From Phytophthora hibernalis (taxonomy: Eukaryota > Oomycota > Peronosporomycetes > Peronosporales > Peronosporaceae), in assembly GCA_012656075.1 (NCBI GenBank), contig JAAKBF010000030.1:372001-436000 (forward strand): DNA of 64,000 bases, in the 5' to 3' direction. Each line of letters starts with the position of its first letter. Position 1 is the first letter of the stretch. This document shows, one piece after another, positions 32,303 through 43,624 of the stretch. Below the pieces are notes generated by a model, which ran no database searches, was not told the origin of the DNA, and worked only from the letters and a program-made list of their open reading frames with translations. The position numbers and the translations under genes are program-made.

Positions 32303-34720
32303 TTATACGAGCGACTGACTCCAGTAGAACATAAGTGCGTCCTCACGCAGCATAATGAGGTTGTGCTGGTACTTGGGCAACGAGTGCACCGCCTGTGAGT
32401 CACGTCCCAACTCGTCCACGAACTGGGACGTGATCTTCTCGCGTTCTTCGTCGGAAAAACACACGTCACGCAGAGGATGGAACACCACTTGGGTCTGTAC
32501 ATCGTCTTGGGCTTCACTGTAGAATCCAAGCTGCAAGAAAGGAAGAAAGGTTAGAATCATAGTCGAACTCTACTGGAGCTCAGTGTGACGTACCATGCGT
32601 TGAAATTGGTCGAAGGCCGGCAGTCCGAGCTTCTGCTCCTGCGCATCCGTGTACATCCGAGCCAGGATGTAAAACACCTGATCTTCTTCGTTGGGGGCCT
32701 GTGCACTGAGACCACCGAACTCGCCAAGCAACTGAGGCTCCGCTTGGTCCAGATTAATCCCCATACTGCTCATCTCGTTGAAGAGTGATGAGCCGATACC
32801 GTTAAAGGACGCTCCTGCATCCTGCTGATAGTTTTGCTGTTGCGGGTCGAGCGCCGGATCGTCTTCGACAGCGGTGCTCTTGTTCAGGAACAGCTTCTCC
32901 GTCATCATTTCCATTTGGTTGTGGAATGCATTACTCTCGAACAAGTTGCCGGTCCCGGGGTAGATCCCGGCTCCTGTCCGTTTCCCGACATGGGGCCCTC
33001 ATTCGTGACTTTGTTCATGTACGGAGAGATCGTCATCGACGGCCGCTGGGTTGATGACGTTGGGAGAGGTATCAACGTCTTGGGCGATATGTCCTCTGGC
33101 TTGGAGGTAATGTTGACCGAGTTCTGCTGCACGTTCAGAGCCGACGCGTCCACCATCGCGCTGCTGCCGTAGCTGCTGGTACTGGAAGTCTGAGCTGCAC
33201 TCATCCCCAAGCTCTGTTCCGCCAACTGTTGGTATGTTGCGTACCCTCGCTGTTGCTGCATCTGCTGGTTCATGGGTGTTCCTTCCATTTGAGAACGGTA
33301 CATCATGTTGCCACTGTTGGGGCCGAACACACACTGCGGACTGTGCGAAATCGCCGGTCCCGCCGCCAGCATATCAACATCGTTCAGCCGCCGGCACTGC
33401 GGACAGCGATAAATGGGTCGCGCCGTGTTCATGGAGCCGTCCGGGTGAATTTCAAAGCCTCCAAGAGCCCATTCCACCGCTCCAGGGCTGTTCACAGCTC
33501 CCGCCGCTGGGGTCTGGACAGGAACCTGCTGGTTCTGCGGTGTCGGCGGCTGCATTGGCGATACAGCACTCGCGCTTGGCTGCATCAAGTGGCTGCTCCA
33601 GGACATGGAGCCCATGGGCTGCTGCATCATGCCGTAGCCCATAGGTCCACTCGTAGCCATATATTTGCGCGCGCGCTGCGGATGGGGCTCAATCATCATG
33701 CCGTTTGCACCCATTTGCGGGGAGTTCTGCGCTCCTCCCATGTTCATATACGGAGTGCGCGGTGTCCCCGCAACACTCCGCGGAGACGCGCGCATGCCAA
33801 AACCTGCTGTAGCTGCTGCCGCCGCCGCTTGAGCATTGAGTTTCCTCTTGTTGCGCTTGGAGCGAATTGCAATCACCGACGAGCGCGTAGGTGCAATGTC
33901 CTGGAACATGGAGCTGCCGTCCTGTTGCTCTGGACCAATTTCCAGCAGGAAGGACTGACCTTGGTGGTTCTTGGACACGTCGTCGATGCGAAATGAAATG
34001 GTGACGCGACCGTGGGTCATATTGGGTCTCATGTCCGGGAACAGTCTCAAAATTCCCTGGTTAAGTACCGCATTGCCCGACTCGTACAGTAGCCGCACAT
34101 CTAGTGGTACAACGCGGTCTTCGAGATAAGATCCCGGAGCGGGCACTAAAGTCAGGGAGACGGTCATACATTTCTCCCGTCCGCCTTCGTCTTTGAACCA
34201 AACATCCGGAGGTTGCGTTGCCACGTGCAATTTCTCCCTCACGACCGTCACAGAGGACGAAAAGACCGACTCAATGTCTGCGTCACTACTGCGAACTTCG
34301 AGGCAAAAGTTGCGGCCGTCACAAGTTGCAGTGAGAGTGTGCAACGTCATGGAAAGCAGTGCTAAACCCGTGTTCGGGTCGATAGTGGCCTGCGAAACCA
34401 GTTGCAGCGTTGCATCTTGGTCTTCGACCAGGTCGTACGTGTCATGGAAGCGCAACGAGACTTGTAACGGTTTGCGGACACTAGTGCAAAAACCTCCCGA
34501 TTAGAATAATAACGTGCAAATATCACAGAAAATGTAACGGTCGAAGCGTACCCAGAAACATTCACCTGGCGGTCGTCCACGAGCTTGACGGAGGCCTGGA
34601 AACTCACGTTCTGGTACACGTACGTCGGCACTTGCTCGGCGAACACGAGGCTCTGCGACACGTTATGTCAGTCGCGAACTTTGCGCTTTTGCACGCGATC
34701 CCGAAGCTTACCTGAGGCAT
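32303..34720 (-). CDS. Four-exon protein of about 740 residues, function unknown
   Basis: Exon 1 (34720-34712) is MPQ; introns 34653-34711 (59 bp) and 34481-34551 (71 bp) are GT-AG and in phase, as is 32531-32593 (63 bp). Exon 2 encodes SLVFAEQVPTYVYQNVSFQA; exon 3 encodes a beta-rich N-terminal domain (to about 33860), a basic spot RSKRNKRKLNAQAAAAAA, long Met/Gln/Ser/Pro-rich disordered sequence, and one possible zinc site, YRCPQCRRLNDVD followed by a later H-x3-C. Exon 4 ends LPKYQHNLIMLREDALMFYW then SQSLV, stop 32305-32303. A one-base break lies near 32950-33000, where the frame leading to GNLFESNAFHNQM begins. The architecture suggests a transcription-related protein, but no family was recognised. 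Confidence 0.8.
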
Positions 34721-35612
34721 GTTCGGCGGTTGGCGCGAATTTGCACGTGTCGGTCTCCCTTTTTGCGTTGTGTTGGGCGTCCGAAGTTGGTGCAAAAGGC
34801 GAGTGAGTCCGAGTGGAGGGAGGGGCCGAGCGGCTCGTCTCTCGGTCGATTTGAGCGCTGGCCACTTGCTTTCACTATGAAGACGCCACTTGCAGACTGG
34901 AGGGCACACTCCCCATCCAGGCAAGAAAAAAACACTGCAAAAGAAAAAATACATTCAGCACGCCCAGCTGGCAGGTAGGGACGAAACGGCACTTTGGCAG
35001 TCAATTAGAGAACTTTTTGGGTCTACAGCAGGAATGGGACGTCAGATACTCGGCCGGTGGTGCAATTACCAGGTGCTGCCCGTTGTGTTGCAGGTGGCGC
35101 TGGCAAGCAATTGTTGTCTTCATTTGTTGCGAGCGTCATGTTATCTGCCTGCTTTTGGTATTGGAAAGACAGGTTGATGAGCTCTGCTCTATAAGGATGA
35201 CGTTTGTGATTGGTCGAAAATCGGAGAACTGTAATATATGGTATATTGCGTCGTTTGGATTATATGCAAGTATTACTAGATAAAGGTCATTTATTACAAC
35301 TATCAAGTCATGTATGTTATGTAAAATTGGTGTGGTATCGAGTATCAGAGTGAAAAGGGATTTATTAGAGCAGCCATTTTGAATAGGCAAAGTTGCCTTT
35401 TTCAGCGCGGTGCTCAATGTATCACCGCATCCGCCTCGGAGTTGCGTTTGGGACCGACGCGCGCACAGGCTCGAAGCGTCTGCTTGCAAGTTGCCGTACA
35501 TTGACATTGACTGGCTTTTGGTATTCGCAAGTGCGAATTCGCAAAACTTTGGCCGCCCCAACGTTGAAGCTCATTGCATAAGCAATCTCGTTCGACTGGC
35601 TGAGCGAGTGAC
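34721..35612. other. Island edge: upstream region of the 32.3-34.7 kb gene
   Basis: About 890 bp with short overlapping frames on both strands and no conserved motif. The part next to the gene shares the TTGC/GCAA word bias. The part after about 35200 is AT-richer and leads into the inverted duplication. No gene is called. Confidence 0.35.
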
Positions 35613-36930
35613 CGCTATGACAGCGCGCTTGAACACGATGTGGCATTTGTCTAAATCGGCACCGGAGACCACGAGATCTTGGCGTCTGGCACCACTGCGC
35701 CGTCGTGGAAAGCAGCTGCTGCTTTGGCGTCAAGGCAATCACCGCTCTTTGTTGAAAGTTGAAGCCGAGGCGATGGCTACGCGTCGAGTCCCGACGATCA
35801 AATTAGGGCAGCAACACCTTACCTAACGATTCACTCGTGATTTAGGCACACGTTTACCGCCAAGCAGCAACAACGGCGTCGTTCGTTGTATTGATAGAGC
35901 TGGGCATGCATTGACTCAGCGCTCGGTAGGCATTGAGTAATGCGAGGCTTGCAAGCAACGCGCCGTAGGCTACATGTAGCAGATGGCGGAACTCGATTCC
36001 TTCCTTCGCGTTGACATGGCGGGCATCGGGCTACAGTACACGCGAAAGCCTCGTTCGCCTCGACGCAGCACAAAGACTACACTTCCAACAGCTACGACAG
36101 CCGCGAGGTGACGAAGCGCTGAGCCTCGTTGGGTCACCGACGTTGGCTTCCCGCGGCGAGCACGGCACTGCGTACATTTCGCTGGAGATTGGAAAACCGT
36201 TGGGGTTGACGACACTGCACGTGCACGTCCAAGCCTTGCGCGGCCTCAGTCAACAACTTTAAACAGTCGTTGGTGTCACGCGGGCGGTAAAGCACGACAA
36301 GGCAGATCGTGGCGGGAAGACTGGACTCGGCAAACGACGGTCGTTATCGTCAGCATGACGCAGGGCTCGGGAAATAAAATATAAAATTGTACTCGTTTCT
36401 CAGAAAAAAATACGTAACTGCAATACTGGCGACGGCAATAATACATATTGCAGTTATTTTTCATTTTTTGGTCGTTTTGGCCTTTGAATAGCGTTGGTTC
36501 CAACAGAGAATGGTCAAACTACGTAGTACTAATTCATTACAAAGGAGAAATCTGCGCGAGCTGGATATTGGAATCATTAAATATGGAAATGAGTCAGTTG
36601 GCATGACAATGGGAAGAGATGGTGGTGTACACAAGAACGATTTTGGTTGGAGGACAACAGTTTTTGTAGTAAAAAGGCAATATCCTTATTACGTGGTCAA
36701 TTTCATATTTTACGGAAACCTTGGTTTGCCAGTAATAAGTAATTCCGTCAATATAATACTATAGTTATTATATTAAAATTATTTTTCCGAGCCCTGGCAT
36801 GACGTACCGACACGACCATCAAACTGCACGCCATACATGATCGCGTAGAGGCGAAGGAAGACCTTCGCGGAAAAGTGTGTCCGTGTGCCAAGAGCCCGGT
36901 TGACGAGGGTTACCAGTCGGTCATTGGGAC
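35613..36930 (+). repeat. Left arm of a 1-kb inverted duplication (contains a MITE)
   Basis: Matches the reverse complement of 38262-39222 over its whole length apart from the 436-bp MITE at 36361-36796. Shared blocks include GCGCTTGAACACGATGTGGC (about 35626), CGAAAGCCTCGTTCGCCTCG (about 36043) and GCGTAGAGGCGAAGGAAG (about 36843). Both arms encode the peptide TRESLVRLDAAQRLHFQ and, further on, YISLEIGK-LGLTTL-VHVQA, so the unit was once protein-coding; the family is not known to me. The arms have diverged by many substitutions and small indels. Confidence 0.85.
36361..36796. mobile_element. hAT-type MITE, 436 bp, with 8-bp target duplication
   Basis: Ends are CAGGGCTCGGGAAATAAAAT and its imperfect inverse ATTTTTCCGAGCCCTG. 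GCATGACG lies immediately before (36353-36360) and after (36797-36804), an 8-bp duplication typical of hAT transposition. There is no transposase inside. The paralogous arm of the inverted duplication lacks the insertion at the same spot, giving a natural empty site. A fragment of the same family lies at 59049-59170. Confidence 0.92.
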
Positions 36931-38261
36931 CGAGGCTGGCGATGAACTAAAACTCGAGAGCGAAAAATGAATGGTTTTTTAATGAGACGGGCAAGTTGAA
37001 GCGGGCTTTACAAATATCAAGTCAACACACGTCGCACATCTTGGTAAACACGCTTCGCGGATCCAGCGTACAGCGTTTCACAGGAATGAATTCTTGTTGG
37101 TAACATGGAAGCTCCATTGGAGCAGAACTGGTCACACAGCGCTGGATATTGGAGCGAAGCCCTTTGCCAAAATCCTATTCCCAAATTCCAATTTTTAAAC
37201 GCCGTCTTTTTTTGTTTGGAATTGGATTTACCGTCAAACTAAAACAAAAACCATGTTTGCGGTTGCATTGGGTCCAGGCAGTGTGATGTACAGCAAAGCA
37301 GCGATGGAAGCCTATCGAGTTGAGTGGGCACGGCAGTACCGGTAGCTTTGAAGGGTATTCAGGATAACACATCTGTTACCGCAATGCCTACGCGTGCCGC
37401 AACTAATCAAAGTCGCGCAGTGTTTGTCTTGATGCCCCGGAGCGTAAAAGCAAATGGCATCTCTTTAATACGATTCGTTTGACCAGCCACTTCTGAAATT
37501 AATACTTCAGATTAAGCTGGTGTATTAGACGACGTTGCCGCACTGAGGGTGGCGGGTGTAAATGGATCGGCGGCCTGGCTGTTGGGTGAATTTCCGAGGT
37601 AGTCCGCGAGAGACGGCAACTGGAGCGACATAGTGCACGGGTGTCTTGGCTGTCTGGCGGCGGCGTCTCTGATCGTTCCTAGTCTCGTCCCGCGATCCAA
37701 TGCACCATGCAGTGCAGCAAGCACCGCACGTAAAGCAAAATACGTCGTTCATACACATTTCCGAGTTTCCTGTTTTTCAAGCGTGTTGTGGGCTGCGAGG
37801 AATATTGGAAAGTGAATACACCAATGTAAACCCAAAGCCCATTAATTAAGCAGCTCACCATACCAATATACCGCGCCAGATCGAAGCCATGTCCATATCG
37901 ACATTCCTCGGATTTCGAGTCCAACGTCCACGTAATTTGGCTTCGTAGATTGTGGTGCAAATGCATTGCCCCAGAGTTCAACATTCGCCAATTGTCCCAG
38001 AGTAATTAGGGGAAGGCTTACGCTTCAAATTGCTTTGCGCTAGACTTCTTCAGTTCAGGCCGTCAAACGGAAAGCTGAACATCCTTGTCATATTTCCAAT
38101 ATGTGCGACGTGTGTGGACTTGGTGTTTGTAAGGTTCACTTCAACTTTCCCGTCTCACTAAAAAGTATTGAAAAAACTGGAGCCACAAAAAGAAGAACCG
38201 TTCTGGAGTATAAGCTCATCGATAGCTCAATCTCTTCAGCCCATCGATCGATGGGGTTCAT
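36931..38261. other. Spacer of the inverted duplication
   Basis: About 1.3 kb between the two arms. A minus-strand frame starting near 37631 reads MSLQLPSLADYLGNSPNSQA, followed by TPATLSAATSSNTPA and a stop, which looks like a natural N-terminus but is isolated. No recognised domain. Nothing else was found. Confidence 0.35.
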
Positions 38262-39222
38262 TCGTCACGACAACCGGACTTGGCGCATGCGCACACTTTT
38301 GCGAGGAAACCTTCCTTCGCCTCTACGCTACGCACGCGATCACGTTCGTGTACATGAAAGCCGTGCAGTTTGGTGGTCGTGCTGGTACATGTACATGTGC
38401 AATCATGGTTGATCATGCAGACGATAACGCCCGTTGTTTACATGTATTAATACCTGATCCACCCTTCCCGTCACGATCTGCCTCGTTGTGCTTTGCCGCC
38501 ACTGAGGCCACTGAGGCTTGGACGTGCACTTGCAGTGTCGTCAACCCCAACAGTTTTCCAATCTCCAGCGAAATATACGCTCTCCGCGGGAAGCCAACGT
38601 CGGTGAATTGCGTGGTGGCGTCGGTCTCAGCTCGCGTCGGTGGCCCAACGACGCCCAGCGCTTCGTCACCTCGCGGCTGTCGTAGCTTTTGGAAGTGTAG
38701 TCTTTGTGCTGCGTCGAGGCGAACGAGGCTTTCGCGCGTACAGTACCGGTAGGCTACAGTTTGTATCTCGATGCCCGCCATGCCAACGCGAAGGAATCTA
38801 CTGGTATCTGCTACATGTAGCTACGGCGTGTTGCTTTCTTGTCTCAGCTTGCTTCTGCATTACCGAACTCGTTGCGTGCCGAGCGCTGAGTCAATGCATG
38901 CCCTACATGTATCAATGCAACGGACGACGCCGCTGATCATGCTGCTTGGCGGGAAACAAGTGCGCCTAAATCACGAGTGAATCGTTAGGTAAGGCGTTGC
39001 TGACCCCAAGTCGATCTTCGGGACTCGACGATTGATCTGCGCGTAGCGATCGCTTCGGCTTCAACTTTCTACATACCGGTACATGTATGTACAAACAGTG
39101 GCGGTTGCCTTGACGCCATAGGAGCGGCTGCTTTCCGCGACGACGCAGCGGCGACAGACCTCGTGGACTCCGGTGCTGACGTATTACTGTAGACAAATGC
39201 CACATCGTGTTCAAGCGCGCGA
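38262..39222 (-). repeat. Right arm of the 1-kb inverted duplication, without MITE
   Basis: Reverse-complement copy of 35613-36930. Minus-strand reading gives ALEHDVAFV near 39200 and TRESLVRLDAAQRLHFQKLR near 38720. The site equivalent to the MITE insertion (near 38415) reads through without interruption, so the MITE inserted after the duplication. Confidence 0.85.
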
Positions 39223-40952
39223 TTGGGAAGCACAAGCAGGTTGCTGTTTGTTCTCGAAAAGTCGTGCATGTGCATGTAAGTTTAGTTGGATAAAACCCTT
39301 TGTGAAACGAATCCAAGCAAAACGAGCCGTTCAGGACGTAAACACCCCGTTGGTAAAAAGAAGGCGAAGCAAATACCCGCTCACCACAACAGTACCCCCA
39401 ATTAAGCACCTGGTACATGTATTGTTCACAAGCTCTTTCCGAACTTCACCTTGTGTTTGACGGTGCCCTCTGTTGCACCTCACGTTGCATCACCTCGAAT
39501 AATGAAGCAAGAAAGACAAGAAACGCCACAGCCCGTCGAAGACGAACTTTGCCTATTCAACCAAATTGGTTGGGCTCTTACTGCTATATCTATTAAAGTT
39601 AACCGATGTGCTCAGCTGGAACGAAAGTTACTGGTACGAATGCCTTGAATTCACGGTTTTTCGTTTTTCTTTGAAACCCCTCGAGAAGCAATTTGGTCAG
39701 TTCGTTTTTTCATGTTCGTTTGGGCCCCCTCGACAGGGAAGCTGGCAATAGGTCAGAGTGAGCAAGGTTCGAAACCCGGAGGACAGTCCCAAGCGAACGA
39801 CTAAGGCAAAAGCGGTTTTATCGGTTCGCAAAAATAGGGGAACCATGGCTCGGTCAATCTTCGTTCCAGCTAAGGCTAGCAGGTTTCCATAAATGTGAAC
39901 AGGGTTGGAAAACGCTTGAAAATCCATTAACCTTGAGGAGTGCACGAGGACTACAGAGCACTTCCCAATCCGAGACACAAGCAACCCACCGCCGACACCT
40001 CCATGTGCGATTGCGACTGTGACTGCGACTGCTGTGACTGCAAATGTTTTCAGTCATACTGTCGGGCTTTGGATTGGTGCTGCTGCACGTGCTGCGACTG
40101 CTACTTGAACTGCCACGACTGTGCCCGCAATATGTCATCCTGTCGGACTTTAGAGCGCTGTTGCGGCCGCTGCTGCAATTGCTACAACCGCTGCTACGAT
40201 CGCTGCTGCAACTGCTACGACTGTGCCCGCAATAAATATTCGAGTCGGACGAACGCTAAAACACACCCGGCCATCATGACCATTCCAGACGTCATACCAT
40301 TCGCAGTTGTATTCTCGTCGACTTACGATAACCCCCGTCCGAATCACCAGCATTTTTCGTCTTTTAACCGTAGACTACCATACCCGCTAGGGGTAATGCT
40401 CATGCGGGTCACTATAAAATGAATACGGCATTCACTTACTACTACATGTAGTTCCACTTCAACCTCGGATTAGTATTTCACGATCATTCCATAACATGAC
40501 AATTGATTGGTGGGCTGTTGACCCCCTGGTTTGAACGTTGTGTGCAAATTTTCGGTAGTCATAGCGTTGGGAACGGTTCATTTCCTGGAGGCACGAGAGG
40601 AATTGGTGTTTTACACATATGGGTACAATAATGATGTGGTGCACATATCACCCACTGCGAGCTCTCAGTTCAGCTTTCGACCAAGACAGGAAAGCCCAGC
40701 TAGTTTAACGGGGGTTTCTATCCACACGACAACGTAAGACACTACCATGACCGACCAAGGACCAGGAAGACCGTCGAGGCCACCACGACCAAGGCTGCGC
40801 CTCCCACGACGAGCCCTGGCCGCCGCAGAGGTACCGGTGGTCGCCGCTACTCCGACCGTAGAGGTCGTCGACGCCACGACTGATGGCGCTGCGTGGATGG
40901 ATGCTCCGGCTCGCTCGACGACTGACCCCCTCCGATCCGAGCCTCCAAGCGA
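39223..40952. other. Repeat-derived spacer with TGCGACTGC-rich tract
   Basis: No gene is supported. Between 39996 and 40236 the DNA is an imperfect repeat of TGCGACTGC/TGCTACGAC-like words, which gives a Cys-rich frame on the plus strand and Ser- or Ala-rich frames on the minus strand. From about 40747 the sequence is GC-rich; a plus frame reads KRVAKRKAAPADTEKAKKGK (about 40947-41010) and runs into the transposase-like copy that follows, possibly as its captured or retained N-terminus. Confidence 0.4.
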
Positions 40953-42006
40953 GTGGCGAAGCGCAAGGCGGCTCCGGCGGACACGGAGAAGGCCAAGAAG
41001 GGCAAGAAGAAGTTGGTACGCAGCGTCGGACTCCCGCGCCGCAACCCGACGGGCCGACGTCCACCGAAGCTTCCTCACTCCGCTCAGACGCCGTCAATGT
41101 GGTACTTTTCGAGCCTCATTTCGGTGTCCGTGTTTGGGATTCACACGCACCCGGACTTGTTGCAGTGGAATCTAATCTACTCTGAGCGCAAAGCTAAGAA
41201 GGGAAGCACCGAGGTGATATCAATGTTGGACACCTATGCAAGAATCCGCAACATCTACACCAAGGAGAAAGGGGCAAAGCGGTGGCACGTGTACGCTGAT
41301 AATTGTGGCGGGCAGGTTAAGAACAGTCATGTGCTGCAGTTCCTACTGTTTCTCGTGCACACGGGCTCGTTGCAGAACGCCAAACTGAGTTTTTGGTGAA
41401 GGGCCACACGAAGAACCACTGCGATCGACACTTCGGCTACATCAAGCGCTGCTATGCAAAGCGCGACGTGTGGGTTCTCGACGATGTAGAGAATACTGTG
41501 AAGGAGTCGTCGCCTGACAACCGGTGCATCAACTTGGAGGACTCTGATCAAACGTTTCGAGAGTTTAAAGGTACGCTCGAAGGCCTTTACCGCAAACTGG
41601 ACAGCATTCAGAGCTAACAGCTGTTCGAGATGCGTGCGGACGATCCTGGAAAGGTGTACTGCCGTAAGCGACCAGGTGGCGAGCCTGTCGTTCAGGACCT
41701 GCTGAAGCGTGGTGTGGGGAAGACTTTGAGTGTTGAGGAAACAGCGGAGCTTTGGGCAAGTTTTAAAAGCTTGACCCCCCGCCAAACAAAGAGAAAATCC
41801 ACGACATCCACAAGAAGGTGCTGCAGTATGTGCCGCCTGAACTGCGCAATGACCCGCTCTACATTGTTCCCAGCAACCAGGATGATCAAGAAGTCGCAGC
41901 AACGAAGCGAGCCCGGCGCCAGAAGTCATCTAAGAGTAAAAAGCGCACTGCAGCAGAGCAGACGAAGCCTCGCAAGAAGAGAGCTACACGAAATGAGGAG
42001 CAGTAA
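40953..42006 (+). pseudogene. Transposase-like protein with DNCGGQ/GHTKN signature, 5'-truncated
   Basis: Copy 1 of an unfamiliar family. Its recognisable core starts at PHSAQTPSMWYFSSLISVSV (about 41072) and continues with SERKAKKGSTEVISMLDTYA, WHVYADNCGGQVKNSHVLQF (41280-41345), KGHTKNHCDRHFGYIKRCYA (41397-41460), YCRKRPGGEPVVQDLLKRG and a Lys-rich nuclear-type tail ending at 42006. Asp residues in ADNCGGQ and CDRHFG suggest an RNase H-like fold, as in DDE transposases. One base is missing at the T run 41390-41394 and one at the C run 41775-41780; a stop at about 41616 interrupts SIQS-QLFEM. The N-terminal third found in the copy at 47946-50071 is absent. It may belong with DUF7869-type proteins, but that was not checked. 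Confidence 0.7.
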
Positions 42007-42009
42007 GGT

Positions 42010-42390
42010 AGGTGTCAACAAATGTTTTCATCTAATCAAAATAAGTCTTAACGCCAAAATCAGGAAATGGAAGAGAGACACCATTATTGAAGTGGTACAC
42101 ATAATTGTTTTTTCGAGTTTTTAAACGTAAAATCTTGTTTTGACGATGTTCGGCTGCGATTCAGGTCCAACGGAGTGCAGAAATGGATTCTACGCGTTGA
42201 AACACACCTTTTTCACTACAAAAGCAAAAATACATTTTTGAAATTTGAACTTGGTCGCTTCGCGCCAAGTGCCATCCTGCTCGACATACTTGTCATCTGA
42301 GGTCGTACGATGGCTCAAAAGAAAGCTAAGATAAAGGGCTACAACGTAGGCTAATAAAAACGAATCCGCACTTAGGCGTTAAGACCGGAA
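42010..42390. other. 3' flank of transposase-like copy
   Basis: AT-rich sequence of 380 bp with no gene. No terminal repeat matching that of the 47335-52556 element was found here. Confidence 0.4.
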
Positions 42391-43105
42391 ATGTTTTGCG
42401 TCGTCTCATATCCTCTCTATGTACCTATTGTCTCCGTCTACACAGGATCTATTGACATTATATCGTATCTACCTGTCGTCACTCTATATCTATCTTCCCA
42501 TCTACATATCGTATCTATCTCATTTCTATCGTGTATATCTATCGTGTCTACCATTCTATCGACTGCACCTACCTATCTTGTCTACATGTCGTCTCTCATA
42601 CATATAACTGTCGTCTTACTATAGTCTCTCATACTATCGATTCTTATACTACGCCTCTCATACATGTACTACGTCTCTCATATTATCGTCCCTCATCCTA
42701 TCTCGTCTCTACGTATAGTCTGTCATACTGTCGTCTATCGCCAGTCATACTGTCGTCTTGCATTTTATCGTCTCTGATACTATCTCGTCTCTCATATCAA
42801 TGATTTCTCTCTTCCAATCGCTCTACTTGTCGTCCCTTTCTGCGTATATCTCATTCTATCGTCTCTCATACTTCGTATCGTCTATGATATTATCCGATCG
42901 CGTACATGTACTATTGTCCAACATCAACCTATCGCCTCTTAGCAACCGTCTACGTCTATCATCTACATATCACCTCTCGTCTACCTAACGTCTTCCAATC
43001 ATCACCTTTCGTCAATCTATCTTCTACCTATCGCCACGAATCATATCGTCTCTCATACTATCGTCTATCAGCTTTCATATCGCCTCTCGGTAATCTATAT
43101 ACTAC
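42391..43105. repeat. Degenerate satellite of TATCGTCTCTCATA-like units
   Basis: A pyrimidine-rich tract of irregular 15-16 bp units around (C)TATCGTCTCTCATAC, lasting about 700 bp and resuming at 43430-43580. Long Tyr/Leu/Ser-rich frames (YRLSYYR and similar) arise from the repeat and are not genes. Confidence 0.85.
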
Positions 43106-43125
43106 TATGAAAACCCAAACCAATA

Positions 43126-43430
43126 TTTTAGCCAATGGAAATCCTGTATTGCGTTACCGTCTATTCCTTATGGTGTTTCTTGCGGCGGCGGGGCTGCATA
43201 CGGCGACGGTGTCTGGGTCGGCGCCGTTCCCGGTCCTCGCGAGGCGGCACAATTGGTGCTCGTGACGGGCCCATCGCGGCGACCACCAACTCCGCTCGTT
43301 GCTGGCGCTGGTCTGGCTGTCGTTGGGTGGAGCAGGCTCCGCGCGGTGCCAGTACACGTGGCGGTAAGGGCCGTTCGCGCACGCAACGCAGCGACGGCCA
43401 CCCGCCCGGGCACCTCCCACCAATCCTCTC
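43126..43430 (+). other. GC-rich 300-bp segment interrupting the satellite
   Basis: The block differs sharply in composition from the repeat on both sides. It begins at a TTTAGCCAAT motif (43127-43136). A plus frame reads RLFLMVFLAAAGLHTATVSG, which resembles a signal peptide, but it stops within 35 codons; all three plus frames are partly open. It is probably an inserted fragment of another sequence. No family recognised and no target duplication seen. Confidence 0.4.
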
Positions 43431-43585
43431 GCAAACTATCTCATCTCTCGTACTATCGTATCTTATGCATGTACTATCGTCTCACATACTATCGTCTCTC
43501 ATCTATCGCTTTTCATACCATAGTCTCTCATACTATTGTCTTTCAGCTATCATTTCTCATTCTATCTCGTCTATACCTATCGTCC
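43430..43585. repeat. Second block of the TATCGTCTC satellite
   Basis: Continues the units seen at 42391-43105, with ACTATCGTCTCTCATA-type words. The GC-rich segment separates the two blocks. Confidence 0.8.
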
Positions 43586-43624
43586 ATTTGGTTTAAGAAT
43601 GACATTATAACATTTATATATCGG

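Noticed and set aside
33229..33996. Arg/His-rich 255-codon plus-strand frame
   Set aside because: It is antisense to the well-supported exon 3 of the 32303-34720 gene.
39940..40422. Cys-rich open frame of 160 codons that could pass for a metallothionein or small secreted Cys-rich effector
   Set aside because: The cysteines come from an imperfect TGCGACTGC/TGCTACGAC repeat, other frames are equally open with Ser or Ala runs, and there is no signal peptide.
42391..43105. Tyr/Leu/Ser-rich frames suggesting membrane proteins
   Set aside because: They are direct translations of the TATCGTCTC satellite in three frames.
43126..43240. Secreted effector starting RLFLMVFLAAAGLHTATVSG
   Set aside because: The frame ends after about 35 codons, there is no RxLR or other translocation motif, and the block looks like an inserted fragment.
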